A stretch of 64,000 nucleotides of DNA from Crotophaga sulcirostris. Lineage: Eukaryota > Chordata > Aves > Cuculiformes > Crotophagidae. The DNA lies in the NCBI GenBank assembly GCA_013397455.1, contig VYZB01000536.1, forward strand, positions 48,963-112,962, given 5' to 3'. Both the position numbers and the translations under genes were made by a program. Shown here in pieces: positions 50,927-63,670 of this stretch (position 1 is its first letter; each line of letters opens with the position of its first letter). The notes beneath the pieces were generated by a model. The model searched no databases. It saw only the letters and a program-made list of their open reading frames with translations, and was not told the origin of the DNA.

Positions 50927-53022
50927 ATAATGATACATATCAGATAAACCAAAAGTGGGCTGATTATTGCTCTGGGGATTAATATTATGAGAACTGGGCC
51001 TTGATGTAGTTTCCACTGAAACAATAACTGAATTCTCATTGACTTCAGAATAAAAATAGTCTGACCACAAATCCTCCAGTGCTTAGTTTTACTGTTTTGG
51101 AGATATGTTTCTTATTAGAAAATGTTTGCTTTTGTTAGTAATACTTATAGAGACAAAGGGACTGGGCGGATAGTTAGTAACTGGCAGAATTTATAATTTT
51201 CATAATGGAATAGAAGATTCTTGTATTAATGAGTGGGAAGAAGAATGGTAAAAGGATTAGGGAGATACAGTCCAGATAAGCAGCTCTGGTGGTTAAGTGC
51301 AACTGTAGCAGATCTACTGAGCAGTTCCAGTTAGCTGGGAGTCTGACTCGCACAATCTAAAAGCATCCAGCATCGTACCTGTTCACCTTGCCAGTTCCCA
51401 TGGCTAAGCTGTAAAAGTGAAGAACTGTAGCAGCCTAAAGTAAAGAGCTTAAAGGAGCACCACTGTACTCATACATGCAAGGAAAGAAGAAAGCAGTAAC
51501 ACTGATGTAAACGGGAGATAAATAAAATCCTATCTCCATTCAGATCTGGGAGTTTGTCTATAAATCAGTATAAATTACTTGTAAAACAGTGGTGACAGAG
51601 AAAAGCTAACAGCATTTCTTAAGAGCCTTATTCATTCCACTCCATTGATGAGCTCCATGGAGCTAATTTGTTGAGAGGGCCTTTCCAAGTGGGGATACGT
51701 TTTCCAAAGCAAATTTTATTGATGGCATTCAGTAGTGGTGAGTATCTCTTCACTGCTTAAGAAGCTTTTTTCCTTTTTGCAGCATTTCTTAGTGAAACAG
51801 GCAATAGGAATTTAAAGCAAATAAACTATATCCTTATTCAATGGTATCCTCATGTGGAATATTCTGAAACAGGAGGCTTCAGTGGCTTCACAGCTTTAGA
51901 AATCAAATTTCCTCCAGGGTAACAGGAAAACTTTTCCAGTTAATTGGAAAAATTCTAGCATTCTATGAGCTGTGAAGCTATGGTAGTGGAGTGTAAGAGA
52001 AAGCACCTCTGTAAAGTCTCCTGCTGCCTGAGTTTTCATGTTATTGTTGGCACTGCAGCAGTGCTGTGCTGCATGGGGGACATGGACATCTCTATCCCAT
52101 CATAGTATATTATCTCTCAGGAATATCTTGATGTAAGCACAGGAAGTAATTTCACTGGCAATCTGAAATTTCCCCAGTAACACAGTTTGATTATGTCTCT
52201 GGCTTACGTTTGCATTCCAGAACAAGGAATGTTTCTTCTAAAGGACTAATGGGTGGTTTGTAGAAGCCAAAGCTATTTCAGTCTCTCCATTCCTCTTCCT
52301 TCTTAGCATGTACCGGGGCTGGAGAAAGCAGGGACTACTATTTCAAAGTCAGATTGTATTAGACATTTTAAAAAAAAGAAAGCAGGAATAGGAACAGAAA
52401 AATAAAGAAGATAGATGTGTGATAATCCCAACTATTGAGCTAGAACCGGCATAAATCTGTAATTGTGTTCCACACAGTAAAATTGGGGAAGTTATGCTGA
52501 TTTACACTAGCTGAGAATCTGGCATCCAACTCATTTCGGAAAGAAAATTTACAATGGAATTAAAAACCACCAATCTAGTTCTTCAGTATATCACCTTGGT
52601 GCGGAATGCCACTCCAGTGGAGCAGAAAATGACACTTCCATTTTAACAGTTTATGGCTTTTCCAAGAAAAAAACAGAAAATATGCAACCAAAACACAAAC
52701 ATAACAGCTGAATTGCAAGGTTTCAATCTCTTTTAGTGATGCTTTTCTGGAAAACAATTTTCTGTTTTACTGGTGATGGAAAGTTAGTCATATATTTGGT
52801 GATTTGCATCCTGCTGTTGTATTTCTTCTTTTTTTTTTTTTTGGCTCCACATTATTTAATTTCAGTAAATTTCATTTCTAAAGGGAATAGAATGAACAGA
52901 GGGCTTCCCACCTATGTATCCAGGTCTTTTATCAGTGTTTTTTAATGACTGTTTAGTAGCCTCCTACAAGCTTTTCAGATTTACCTGCTAACTATTGTCA
53001 GTTCCTTCTTTTAGTCATGGCT
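50927..53022. other. Non-coding intron stretch
   Basis: An AATAAA at 51049 follows copy A. Whether this sequence also recurs after copy B is not visible. A T run lies near 52829-52842. No exon seen. Confidence 0.55.
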
Positions 53023-53080
53023 GCATGTATATATACAAATATATATGCATATATATACATATATGTATATATGTGTGAGA
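53023..53080. repeat. AT-rich (TA/TATG)n low-complexity palindromic tract
   Basis: An alternating purine-pyrimidine TATATG/CATATA tract that is strongly self-complementary. It lies about 200 bp before the assembly gap. Confidence 0.9.
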
Positions 53081-53286
53081 AAACTTTGGCCCTGATTAAG
53101 GATGAGACCAGTAGGTTTTTTTTACAGAAGATATTCTAATGTTCCATGTAGTTATTTAATAGAGAAAGTTTTCATTTGTGAAAGATGGAGGTGGTGGGAA
53201 GTTCAGAGATTTCTTTAAACATCTAGAATTTAGTGGAGGAGCTCCAGCATTCTAGTAACTTCTGTAAAGTAATCCAAAAGCTATAA

Positions 53287-53336
53287 NNNNNNNNNNNNNN
53301 NNNNNNNNNNNNNNNNNNNNNNNNNNNNNNNNNNNN
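53287..53336. other. Assembly gap (50 N)
   Basis: Exactly fifty Ns, a round number typical of an arbitrary or minimum-size scaffold gap, so the true missing length is unknown. Confidence 0.99.
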
Positions 53337-54109
53337 TACCTGGTGGTTCTCTTAGCAGCTTCCAAAATGTAATAGACTAGAAAAGCCCTTTGAATTTCCA
53401 GAAGCCCATACAGATGGAATTGTCATTCCTTGCAGCTTTGTCATTCCTGTCAGGCTTTGCTTCTGCTCTAGATTCCAGATAATCTGGACAGTTATTATGA
53501 TTTTCAGCCCTAATTATCAGAAAACCAGTTAGGTCTTTTGTTAACGTTCTATGCATTTATGCACTGCTGTCATACTGAGTGGTTCACCGACTTTAATGCA
53601 GTGGAATGAGTTATGGAAGTGCTATTATCTCCTTCTTTAAAAGTGAGAAATGAAGCTAATGAGGAGTAAAAGGCGCGTTTTATTTGGCAAAACTTTTTGT
53701 CCAGGTAGTTTCACCAAGATCATGCAGGACATTGAGATCAACCCCTAGGATTTCTAACTGCAATGGAGTAGAAAAGGCAGATAATAAAACGTCTTCTGTA
53801 TATCATGGGGAATCCTGAACCCCATGTCAGTGGAGTGCTGACTGGAATAGGAAAGACCTAAACGTGTGCAACCGTTTCCAATGCCCTGTGATTGACTGCT
53901 GTGAAAACAAAATACTGCATGTGGCAGTCTAATGCTCTGCTTTATCACATGTTAGGCAGAAGAAACAGCATGTTGTTTAAACTATCTTTTTAATCAGAAT
54001 TAAGGTAATAACTTATGTGAAGTTGGAAAGCAGTTGGGAGGAGGAGGGGACGCATGTGGAGAACATGTCCTGCTCTTCTACTCATGGTTTCCTCTGTTTT
54101 CTTTTTCAG
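53337..54109. other. Intron 3' end up to ST7 exon
   Basis: No repeat seen. Ends in the polypyrimidine tract and acceptor of the ST7 exon. Confidence 0.6.
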
Positions 54110-54192
54110 TGAGTATGTTTCTGAACACATTAACTCCCAAGTTCTATGTTGCCCTGACAGGCACTTCCTCATTAATCTCAGGACTTATTTTG
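54110..54192 (+). CDS. ST7: ST7 internal coding exon (83 nt)
   Basis: Internal exon of ST7, a conserved multi-pass membrane protein family (ST7/ST7L) whose biochemical role is unsettled; a tumour-suppressor role at human 7q31 was proposed and is disputed. A pyrimidine-rich tract ending ttttcag at 54109 is the acceptor and gtaagtac from 54193 is the donor. The exon starts with two bases (TG) that complete a codon split after its first base, then has 27 full codons and ends on a codon boundary. The peptide begins [20 protein letters not shown] and continues as a hydrophobic, membrane-type segment. From memory of the family, ST7 has S-M-F-L-N-T here, whereas the paralogue ST7L has T-V-F-L-N-S, so this is ST7. 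The following exon, expected to encode an FEWWYFRKYG-type segment, was not found in the remaining 9.8 kb. Recognition of the gene is confident; exon numbering is not certain. Confidence 0.95.
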
Positions 54193-54990
54193 GTAAGTAC
54201 TAGATATCTTAATATCACTTTACAAGTTTATTTCATTATCCAGAATGAACTTTCAGGCTTTATCCGGATTAATAGGTGTCCTTTTTGTTTCCTTAAACTT
54301 ACATTTCTGCAGTACATAGAATTTGTATTTATTTATACTTTTTCTCTGGGAACAAAAACAAAAGGAAAGAGAAAATGTTTCAGTGCGATGTTGTCTTTGA
54401 AGAAAAAAAAGTCTTGAAGGACAGTGTACCCCAACAACAACCCTATAGTAATTCATAACAAGTATTAAGTTAAGTAATACTTAACAATATTAAGTATTTC
54501 CATCAAGTACTACAGAAATAAAAAGGACAGTGAAAAGAAGAGGAGGAGAGGTACCAACTATCTTCTTTTAGAAAGTTACAGCAGGACTTATTAGAAATCA
54601 GCAAGCAGAATATTAGCAGTGAACCCATTTCTGATGCCAAGATTCCAAGGGATAATTATTTCAAATCCTCACTTTTAAAATCTTTCTCAATACATACCTG
54701 CCTGTTCTCTTGAAGGTCTGAAGAATATTTATAAATCATTCAAAAACCCCACCTCCCATATGTAATCCCTGAAGGCTTTGTTGTACAAATTGATGCAGTG
54801 AAGTGAATCATAATATCATCACAGTGCAGGAGTCCAAAGCAGAGCATTTGCTCTGGATTATATTCAGTATCTTCATAGAAACAAATGGAGATAAAAAAAT
54901 CTAAGAATCTACATGGCACATTTAGGGTATTATGCTTATATCACTCTGTTTTTTCTCCTCACTACTGAGAGCTATCCTACTTACAGTAAT

Positions 54991-55065
54991 GGATAGGATA
55001 GGATAGGATAGGATAGGATAGAATAGAATAGAATAGAATAGAATAGAATAGAATAGAATAGAATA
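54991..55065. repeat. (GGATA)6(GAATA)9 pentanucleotide array
   Basis: Pure blocks: six GGATA units then nine GAATA units in one register, abutting the 3' end of a minus-strand CR1. The GAATA block is the complement of a reiterated TATTC tail, so the array probably expanded from the CR1 terminus. Confidence 0.97.
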
Positions 55066-55400
55066 TTTCAGTTGGAGGGGACCTACAGTAACCATCTAGT
55101 CCAACTGCCTGAGCAGTTCAGGGGTGACCAAAAGTTAAAGCATGTTATAAAGGGCATTGTCCAAATGCTTCTTAGACACTGACAGGCTTAGGGCATTGGC
55201 CATGTCTCTAGGAAGCCTGTTGCAGTGGTTGACCATCCTCTTGATAAAGCAAGGCTTCCTAACGTCCCATCTAAACCTGCGCTGGTGCAGCTTTGAACCG
55301 TTCCCATGTGTCCTGTCACTGGATACCAGGGAGAAGAGATCAGCATCTCCCTCTCCCTTTTGCCTCCTCAGGGGAAGGCTGTCTTTCATTTAGTCTTGTT
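55066..55400 (-). mobile_element. CR1 LINE 3' fragment
   Basis: Reverse-strand CR1: tttcagttggaggggacc, ccatctagtccaactgcct, ggccatgtctctaggaag, tgataaagcaaggcttcct and the ggtgcagctttgaaccgttc block, followed by cctgtcactggataccag. A minus-strand open frame inside it (55135-55389) resembles the VSSDRTHGNG-type spurious proteins often predicted from bird CR1 3' regions. Confidence 0.93.
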
Positions 55401-58400
55401 TGTTCAATTAGTCTTAGGTCCTTTGTCTAAAAACACCTTAAATCTACTGACCTCAGAGAAACCTGAAAGCAACCAGGATCCTAACTAAACTGAATCAGTT
55501 TGGTGTGGGAAAACTACACATCTCTCTTCCACATTGCTTGTAGCTGATGTAGACAAAGAAATGGCATCCTTGACTCCTGAATGCCTGTGAGACTCATCAC
55601 TTAGATGATTTCAAGTATAAAGGATCAGGTGCACTGCTGCTGTGCCTTGCTCTGGGGTTTCCTTGTAGCAGAAGGCAATTACTTAATGTGTGCACCTTGG
55701 GCATTCATCATCCTTGTATGGATTGAGCCCCAAAGCACAGGAGGGAGCTCCAGAGACATCAGCAGAATCTTTTCAGAATATGAACAGGAGCCAGACCTGT
55801 AAGACTTGGATTCAGTTCAGCTCAACTCACTCAAATGCATGGGAGGAAAATAACTGGATGTTACATTCAGTACTCTCACTCAGAAAGAAGACACCTTCAA
55901 AAGGCCAGGCCCTACCACCAAGATGAGAGGGAATAAGAGAAATAAACTTGAGTTCCACAGGCACAATTCCATATTTGTTGCTGGAGAGAGAAGACAATGG
56001 GAGGAGGTGGCAAGAAAAAAACAGCTTGTGCCCTATGGAAATACCTTACAGAATCTAACAGGAACAAAAACCCTAAAAAGAGACTAAATTCTGTGTATAG
56101 CATGGTTGGAAAGGTACGTTTTGTACTGCAGTCATTGAGTCAATTTCTAAGGAATGAGCTCAGTATGAGACTTGTGAGTGAGAAATTTCTAAGTGCTGTA
56201 CATTGATGGAAAATACAAGAAGGAAGTAGCAAGGAGTATTCAAAGCTGTGATATGAAGAAGGGAGAAAAGGGCACCAATAGAAGCCACCCAAGAAGATAT
56301 TAGACTGAGTCAGCCTTAACCAGAGAAGTTCCCTAGGCGCTGCATGACAATGTCCATTATGAACAAGCGGAAGGAACAGTGAGGTTATGGAAGTGTAGGC
56401 ACAGAGTGAAAGAAGACTGAAAGCCTTTTTTTGTGAAGTTTCACTACTGCTATCAGCTGTTGCCTGCTGTTCATATGCTACCATCCTAAATGTGCAAAAG
56501 ATATATAGACCAGGCAGGTAACAGCCAGGAGCCCTATACTGTAGGGACCAGTGTCTGTGCTGAGAGGAACATGTGGTCTGGAAACTGGATAACGGAAAAT
56601 GAACTCAGTAGACATGGTCACATGGAAAGAACAAACTGCAAGTTGAGCAGATCATGTATTAGGAAAGACAGCTGAGTAAGTTCCAGTGAGGTAGTGCCAG
56701 CCAGTCACTAGCCCAGTTATGCTTCAGATTGATTATTTCTTAGTACTCTTGCTGTTTACCCAGCCCTGTAACATGCTAGGTTGCCTGCATTACCTCCCAC
56801 TTATCTGTTACACTACACTTCTGTAAAATAAACATTCTCTTGTCAAATCTACATCGCTGGGATATTTTTTAGTCTAGATATACTAATATTCCTTGGAATT
56901 TTCCACCATATGGTCTGGCAGGTTTCTTTCCATTATCAGTTGGCTGCAATTCCTAATCAAAAGGAGAAATCGCAGCAGTGCAGGTTATGAAATGATGGAA
57001 AATTCCATTGTTTCAGAAGTGTGGTAACCAATGGGAAAGTGAATGCTTTTTCTATTTCATGTTTGGGTCATGAAACAATGACTCTGTATAGAGAGTTCAG
57101 CTTTGGGCAACTGCATGCTGCGTGACTCCTTTGCAAAACACTACTCTCCTGTCTTATTTTGTCTCTTACTTTGTTTTCATTCTTTATGTAAAATTCTGGC
57201 CTTGCTGTAGGCAATGTGACTTAAATGAAGCAAGGATTTCAGACCTTTTTTTCTTTTCTGGATAGCTCAGAACTGTACAGAAAAGACTTTTCTATCTCAA
57301 GCATTCTCCTTAATAATTACTTGACTACAGCACATAGTTTAAAATGAACAATTTAGCATATATTTAATCCAACCCTGTGCTATTTTAGGCATCAAAATAG
57401 AAATCCAATTAAGTCCCAAGCTGCATTAGAAATATTGTGTTGGAAACCTGGTTCCACCACAGTCACTTTTAATCCAGTAAAAAACAGGGTTCTGTCTCAC
57501 AGAACACAATGAGCTGTATTATATTCGGTGTCCGAGAGGCTAAGGTTTTCCACAGGTAGGGTAATAAAACTGTCATGAAACACAGCTGACATCCAGTAAG
57601 TGCTGTGAACTGGAACTATGTAAATACCACTGAGATTTCTAAATAAGGCCTTATATTGAACATACAGTTATCACCAGAGTGAAAGCTGGTTAGCAAATGC
57701 AGGTGGCATTTGCACTGCAAACTGATGGACTCTCAGTTCTAACAAAGCACAGGCAGAAGTGAACCCCAGTCTTGAATCTCCACAAAGAATGCCTCATTAT
57801 TCTACCTCAGAGGTTGGAGTTTTCTGCTACACGATGAGAAGCATTCTGCAATGAAAAATACCAGGTCTTTCAGAGATAAGAATTAGAAAGCCAGTCTACA
57901 GAGGTAGAGCACGAGTGCTGAGTCTACACACGGGCTGCCATTGAGCATATAGTATGTGAAAGTCCCAGCCTTTTGTAGCCAATGCTGCCAGTACAGGAAG
58001 TCTGAGAGAGGACCTGAATAACACAGAAGGAACCTGTCTTATTTTCTAAAGGTATTAATTGTTCTTTTGCTTGATTTGTTACCTTTGTGTAGTCCACAGC
58101 AGAGGGGCAGAAAGGTGAATGAGTTCTGGGTGTTCCCACGGACTCCAGGAAAGTCTAACAATTGTGCAGGGGACAACCTTTGGCAGCTGAAAAGCAATAT
58201 GTGGTAATTGTTCAGAGTTTCTGCTTTGTTATGTGGAGGTTGATGGGTTAGAGAGGGCAGAATCCTTGTAGGGAGTTTGCAAGAAACCAGAAACACTTGC
58301 CAAGGAGCCGATGAGAGAGGAAGAGTCTATAGGAAGGTAGGCTATAACCCAGTGTTGAGAGAAGTACTATGCTTAGTCCAGTCAATGTATTATTTTCTTT

Positions 58401-61400
58401 CCCATTTCTGTATTTCCAGAGGTAGGTGAAGTGTAAATACCTATTAATTTTGAATAAGCTGCTCATTAGCACTGCAGGCATCTTCTCACGCTGACTGCTT
58501 AAGGTAAGACAAGTGGGGGTTCAGTAAGCAGGAGCAGAGTCTAAGAGGATGCTAAATGGGTCTATTTCATCCAGAAGGAATGGGGCTGCATAGCCTTAAG
58601 GACCAAGATACTGAGAGAATGGTCAGAGGCATATTTTTCCCTGGAACCAGGATGGGCAGGACTGGAAAATCTGTTTGAGTCACTGACTACCCCTAACAGA
58701 TAAATAAAATTGACCAGGGGCTTGCTTTGTCAGAAGCCAAGTAGCATTGTATAGTCATCCATATGGGTAAACACTCTTGTCTACCAAAACAGGATAATCT
58801 TTTCCATACTGTCTACTGGAAACAGGCCCTGAGCTGTGATATCCCTCAAACATGTCCAGTCATTGCCTGGGAGAGCTGGCACAGGCCAGGTAGTGTGCTA
58901 GCAAACAAACAGCACAGATTATTGAGCCAGCCAAACCTGTGCTGTTGTCCTGTTTTATTTATCAAACAGACCTAACCATGGAATCAAGTTCTGCTATCAT
59001 TATCCTGTTCCTCAAGGGACTAAGTTTCATTTCAATCCATTCGATCGGTTGTTACTACCCCTTGTATTAGAAGAGTACTCCAAATCTTACTCCTCTGAGA
59101 GCTGGAACACTCATTACAAGGCTGAATGAGAACTCTGAGCTGTGGAAGTTGCCAGCAAACAAAATCCTTTAGTCCTTCTGTTGAAGACTCAATACACATA
59201 CATTAGGCAAGGACTACAGAGACCGTTCGCTGTAAGAGAGGATGCCTGTCCCAGATAAAATAAACAGGAAAGCATAATTCAAACCACTGATAGACATCAC
59301 TACTTGGTCCAGTGAGAACCACCATCAAAACCATTCCTTGTGAACTGATGCATTTATGATGGAATATCTGTTCTGAAAAACCAGGTGAGAAGATCAGATA
59401 CCCAAGTGATGCAGAATAGATTTGTTGCTGCACAAAGAAATAAAATGATCCAGGATTGTGAGTATGTGAGAACAGAGATAAGAAACAGGATGATTGCAAT
59501 GTTTTCATTGCACAAGGGAAGAAAAGTACCTGTACAGAGAAGGAAAAGCAAAAAAAAAGTTCAAAGTGAGTATCTGAAATGCAGTAAGAAGACTTATGAG
59601 TGATTAACTATCTCTTACTTAACTCAAATATATTTGTCACCTACAAGTTGCTTTTTCATGGCCATGCATTTCTAGATATCCTCAATAAGGGTTTTCCAAA
59701 GTCAAATACTCTTACATTAAGCATTACCCATACCAGATCAAAAAAATAAAAGTTCTAGATTTGGATTTCTAAGCGCACAAAGTCGGAAATATTCAGAACA
59801 GGGTTTTAACTTAGCCTTTGTGACCAAAAGAGTTTCAAAGATCCCTTGAGGGTTTTGAGATATTTGACCCTGTTTCGAAAGCACAGGTGACAACTAGAAA
59901 GAACACAGAGAAGTTTGCCACTGCTGTGAAGGGGACAAGGTTTGTGAAGATGAGCTGCCCTCCCTCTGTATGTATGTGACAGAAATGAGGTGGTCTTTCC
60001 TTTCAGAAGTGGTGCAGAAATGATCCTTTGCCTTAATTTCCTCTCTGATCCAGATCTCTTTCAATGGGTAATTAAACCTTATATTATTCAGCTATTATTC
60101 TGCCAGATGATCTCTCATCTGCTGAACTGTCAAAAGCTTGTTGACTTCACATAGCTTTCAAAGTGGCTGGTGCAGTTAGAAATCTAATTTGATTTATAGA
60201 AATCAGGTTTTGAAACAGCTGACACTGTCTAAGAAAGGTGCAAAAATTCTGCGAAGGTAATTTATAGCTTTGACTTTAGTACCAGATTACAGATTCCCTT
60301 CTCATACACCCTGAACAAATCACTCCAAGCAAAGGCTTATTATGATGGTTATTTATAACTTTAATTTTCTAAGAGACCGTATGCACTGAGATCTGGCTGA
60401 TGTTTCCTGACACTGGATTCACTCAACATTGCAAATATTTTTTTCAAAGCTGCCTTAAATAATTTACAAGCTTTCATGCAATTTTGAAAGCAATTAATGT
60501 ATTTGTAAGTCCAGTGAAGCAGATTTACCGCCTGTTCCTGCCACTTGGCTGAACTGTAGTAGTGACCACATATTTATATATTCCTTCTGCTTGTGCCCTC
60601 AGTTATCATTGAAATTCAGTGTGACAGTTTTTCAGCTGGTATACATTTGTGCAGGGCAAGTGGGCTCAAGCATGCTCTTGTGTGTGCTGCTCGCTCTCCC
60701 ACTCTCAGTTTTACTGACTTTTTGTCTACAATTCAATTATGATTGAAATAATGAGCAGGAATTTATTAGCACATTTTGAAAAATCTATTTTTTCTTCTCT
60801 TAAAGAAAGTATGAAGCTTTTTAGATATAGTCTATAACTGCCAAGAGTATTGAGTGGCCAATCTGGCAGCTGTACTTCAGTCCCTGACTTATGTTACAGG
60901 GATACTTTTACCGAGTGTCCCTTGCTTAGTACAAGACTATAATTGATTCCCAACAATCACTCCCTCTGAGGACTTGGGCAGGTAAAACTGTGGCTGCTGT
61001 GCCTTCATTTGTTCAAGCTTCAAAGTTTCCAAAGATAAAACAGAAACAGATGCTCATGGCAGATTTGTGACTGTATCTTACAGCACAGCCTTTCTGTCAT
61101 GGTCGGCCACATGCTGCTTGCTTAGGCTATGATGCTCTCTTAGATAGTAAGATTTAAATTCTAAACCCTTTAGGAAGTGTTGTGTGCTTAAGAGCATGAG
61201 AAGAGCTAAAACCAAAGCTAGCTCACCTGTGCCAGCTCCCTGTCCACCATCTCCAGCATTCAGAGACAGCAGTGCGTGCCAGGGGAAGTGTATCAGCAGC
61301 ACAGAGCAAGTCTTGAGTGATTCAGCCTCATTTTTCTGTCCCTAGCTCCTGAGATTCCTGCCCTTGTGCTGCTGCAAGCACATGCTGATGGAATGCATAC

Positions 61401-62956
61401 AGTGACAAATGCACTGTGACGGAGGAACTATCCAGGCTGTGTGGGATTTCAGTGATTTGTCTCAGATGTGAAGTTCACAAAGATCTGGGTGCATTTATGT
61501 TCCATGTTCTCTGTGACCATCTGTTTATCTTCTCAAATGCTTGTGACCTTTAGGTGTTCACATAGCCCTTCTGCCTTCTCCTCATCACACTGTTCCGTTC
61601 TTGTTGACCTCTCCTAGAAGAGCCATTAGATTGTTCTGGGGACTGAGCAATCTCCAGGGCTGCCACACACTCTTCTGTGAACTTCTCTCAAGTGGCAAAC
61701 AGCTAAATTCCCACTCCATTCCAGTACAGTTAAGGTCAGCTTCCTTCATATGAATGCTCTAGGTGCTTTAACAGCACAGCTGAATTTAGGGGAAGCCCCA
61801 GTGCAGAATGGATTGGAGTATCCTTTGGAAAGAAACATTTTCTTACTATGCCAGAAGGTTCATCTTCCAGTTTTCCCCCATGAAATAGTTTACAGGGAAA
61901 AAAAAAAAGTATGTCTTGCCTACAGACAGTCCCATGGAGACAGAGTCAGTTACATTATAAAGAGCTCCAGAGAACTTAAAAATGAAAAAATATTGTGGGA
62001 GGGAGAGTGTGGAGCCCAGCCTGAACCTCTCTGCAGCAGGTGGATGACTAAGAGGCCTTCCAGAGCCTGCTGGCTCCTGGCTGGCCCACTGTAACCTGCT
62101 CGACAGCACACTGATGGTGTCAAAGGCGTGAACACAGTCCGTTCACTTGTTGCTGATTGTGCCTAGTTGTAGTAAGAATTAATTGATAACCTTTTTGGGT
62201 TTTGCTAGAGATGTTGCAAAAGCTTTCAACACTGGCATAGAACATGGAGGCACCGAGTAACATAGAAAGGGCGGAGATCGTTCATTCAAAATTTCTAGTG
62301 TAATCAGTATTACAAAGTGCTGCCAAAGTTTTCAAAACCCCTTTGCTTTGCTTTTGTTTCAGTGGGTATACAGATGTTTAGGTGATGATTCAAGTGCAAG
62401 TGCAAAATACCCTCTTTTTATGCACTCATTATAAGCGTGAGTGCCCTTACAGTTTTTACAGTTGAAACCTTTTCCCTATTCATTACAAAACAGTCTTCAT
62501 TTCCAGGTGTATGCGGTTTCCTGAAATATGCGTATTGTTACCCAAGAATAAAATTTCGCAATGAAAATACCACAAATACATATTTATGTATATAATTTAA
62601 ATTGTAAAGGGTTATTTTAGGCTGTGGAATGATCTTCCAAGTAGAGCTCTGTAAATAATTTTTTTTTCTGATTTGCTAGCTGAACCAAAAGCCTGAATAT
62701 AAAATTTATTTAGAATCAGCCCAAACAGAACAAAACATGTTTCAGTTGAGGAAAAAAGTTCCTAAAAGAAATAAGATTCAGCTTCCTGGAGTTTGTTTGG
62801 TGTTTTTAACAGTTTTTAAATTAACCTCAGTAAATTCCTTTGGAAGGGTTACTGGGAAAACAAGTAAACCTGCAATTTTCCTCACTTTCCCCTGACTGCA
62901 GCAGGAGCTGGGGAAAGATGAGGTGAGAGTGTATTCCTAACTTCAGCAAGCCTAAC
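55401..62956. other. Non-coding intron stretch
   Basis: No exon, including no ST7 next-exon match, and no element recognised. Short A runs only. Confidence 0.6.
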
Positions 62957-63093
62957 AATATTCAAGAAGCATTTAGACAATGCGCTCAGACATGTGGTGT
63001 GAATGTTGGGACTGTCCTGTGCAGGGATAGGAGCTGGACTCGATGATTCTTGTAGGTCCCTTCCAACTTAGGTCATACTGTGATTCTGTGTGA
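62957..63093 (+). mobile_element. CR1 LINE 3' tail (nest member 1)
   Basis: Forward CR1 tail: ttcaagaagcatttagacaa, tggtgtgaatgttgggactg, ggagctggactcgatgattc, ggtcccttccaactt, ending gtgattctgtg. Forms an inverted pair with the next fragment. Confidence 0.94.
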
Positions 63094-63187
63094 AATTACT
63101 TCTTTTAAAGCCTTTAAAAATTGTTAGGAGCATTCCTTCAAACTGACTTCTGGAGAAAAAAAAAAAAAAAAGAAGCCCAGCTCCATC

Positions 63188-63270
63188 CCACGGAATCAAA
63201 AAATGACCTGAGTTGGAAGGGACCCACAAGGATCATCGAGTCCAGCTCCTATGCCTGCATAGGACAGGGG
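63188..63270 (-). mobile_element. CR1 LINE 3' tail (nest member 2)
   Basis: Reverse-strand tail of the same subfamily: cacggaatcaaaaaatgacc, tgagttggaagggaccc, gagtccagctcctatg, cataggaca. About 88% complementary by eye to 63012-63090. An A run (63152-63170) lies between them. Confidence 0.93.
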
Positions 63271-63668
63271 CTGGAGAACAAGTCTTACAAGGAGTGGCTG
63301 AGGGAACTAGGGTTGTTTAGCCTAGAGGAGACTGAGGGGAGACCTCATCACTGTCTACAACTGCTATAGTGAGGTGGACATTGGTCTCTTCTCCCAAGTG
63401 ACAAGCGATAGGATGAGAGGAAATGGCCTCGAGTTGTGCCAGGGAGGTTCAGATGAGACCTTAGGAAAAATTTCTTCACTGAAAGGGTGGCACTGGCAGA
63501 GGCTGCCCAGGGAGGTGGTCGAGTCTCCATCCCTGGAGGTGTTTAAAAGACAGGTAGATGAGCTTCTCAGGGATATGGTTTAGTAAGTGGACAGGTACAG
63601 TTCAACTCAATGATCTCAGAGGCCTTTTCCAACTAGATGATTTTATGATTCTGTAATTCTCGGATTCT
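63268..63668 (+). mobile_element. CR1 LINE 3' fragment (nest member 3)
   Basis: Longer forward CR1 3' region: ggctggagaacaagtctta, ggagtggctgagggaacta, gtttagcctagaggagact, gtgacaagcgataggatg, ctgcccagggaggtggtcg, ccctggaggtgtttaaaag, aatgatctcagaggcctt, ending in attctgtaattctcggattc. Its 3' end touches the left edge of direct-repeat copy B. Confidence 0.95.
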
Positions 63669-63670
63669 GT

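Larger units (their letters stand above)
13787..54109 (+). other. ST7: ST7 intron between alternative first exon and the 83-nt exon
   Basis: A 40.3-kb intron bounded by donor gtaagtaa at 13787 and acceptor ttttcag at 54109. A plausible branch region (ctactcat) lies at 54077-54084. For transcripts using the canonical first exon, which is not in this window, the intron would also cover 1-13786. Contents are listed separately. Confidence 0.75.

Noticed and set aside
54110..54192. Assignment to the paralogue ST7L
   Set aside because: The residues S-M before F-L-N and T after N match ST7 as I recall it; ST7L differs at these places.
55135..55389. 84-codon minus-strand frame with VSSDRTHGNG-like segment
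   Set aside because: Falls entirely inside a CR1 3' fragment; this is a well-known spurious protein prediction from bird CR1s. The same applies to 63374-63583.
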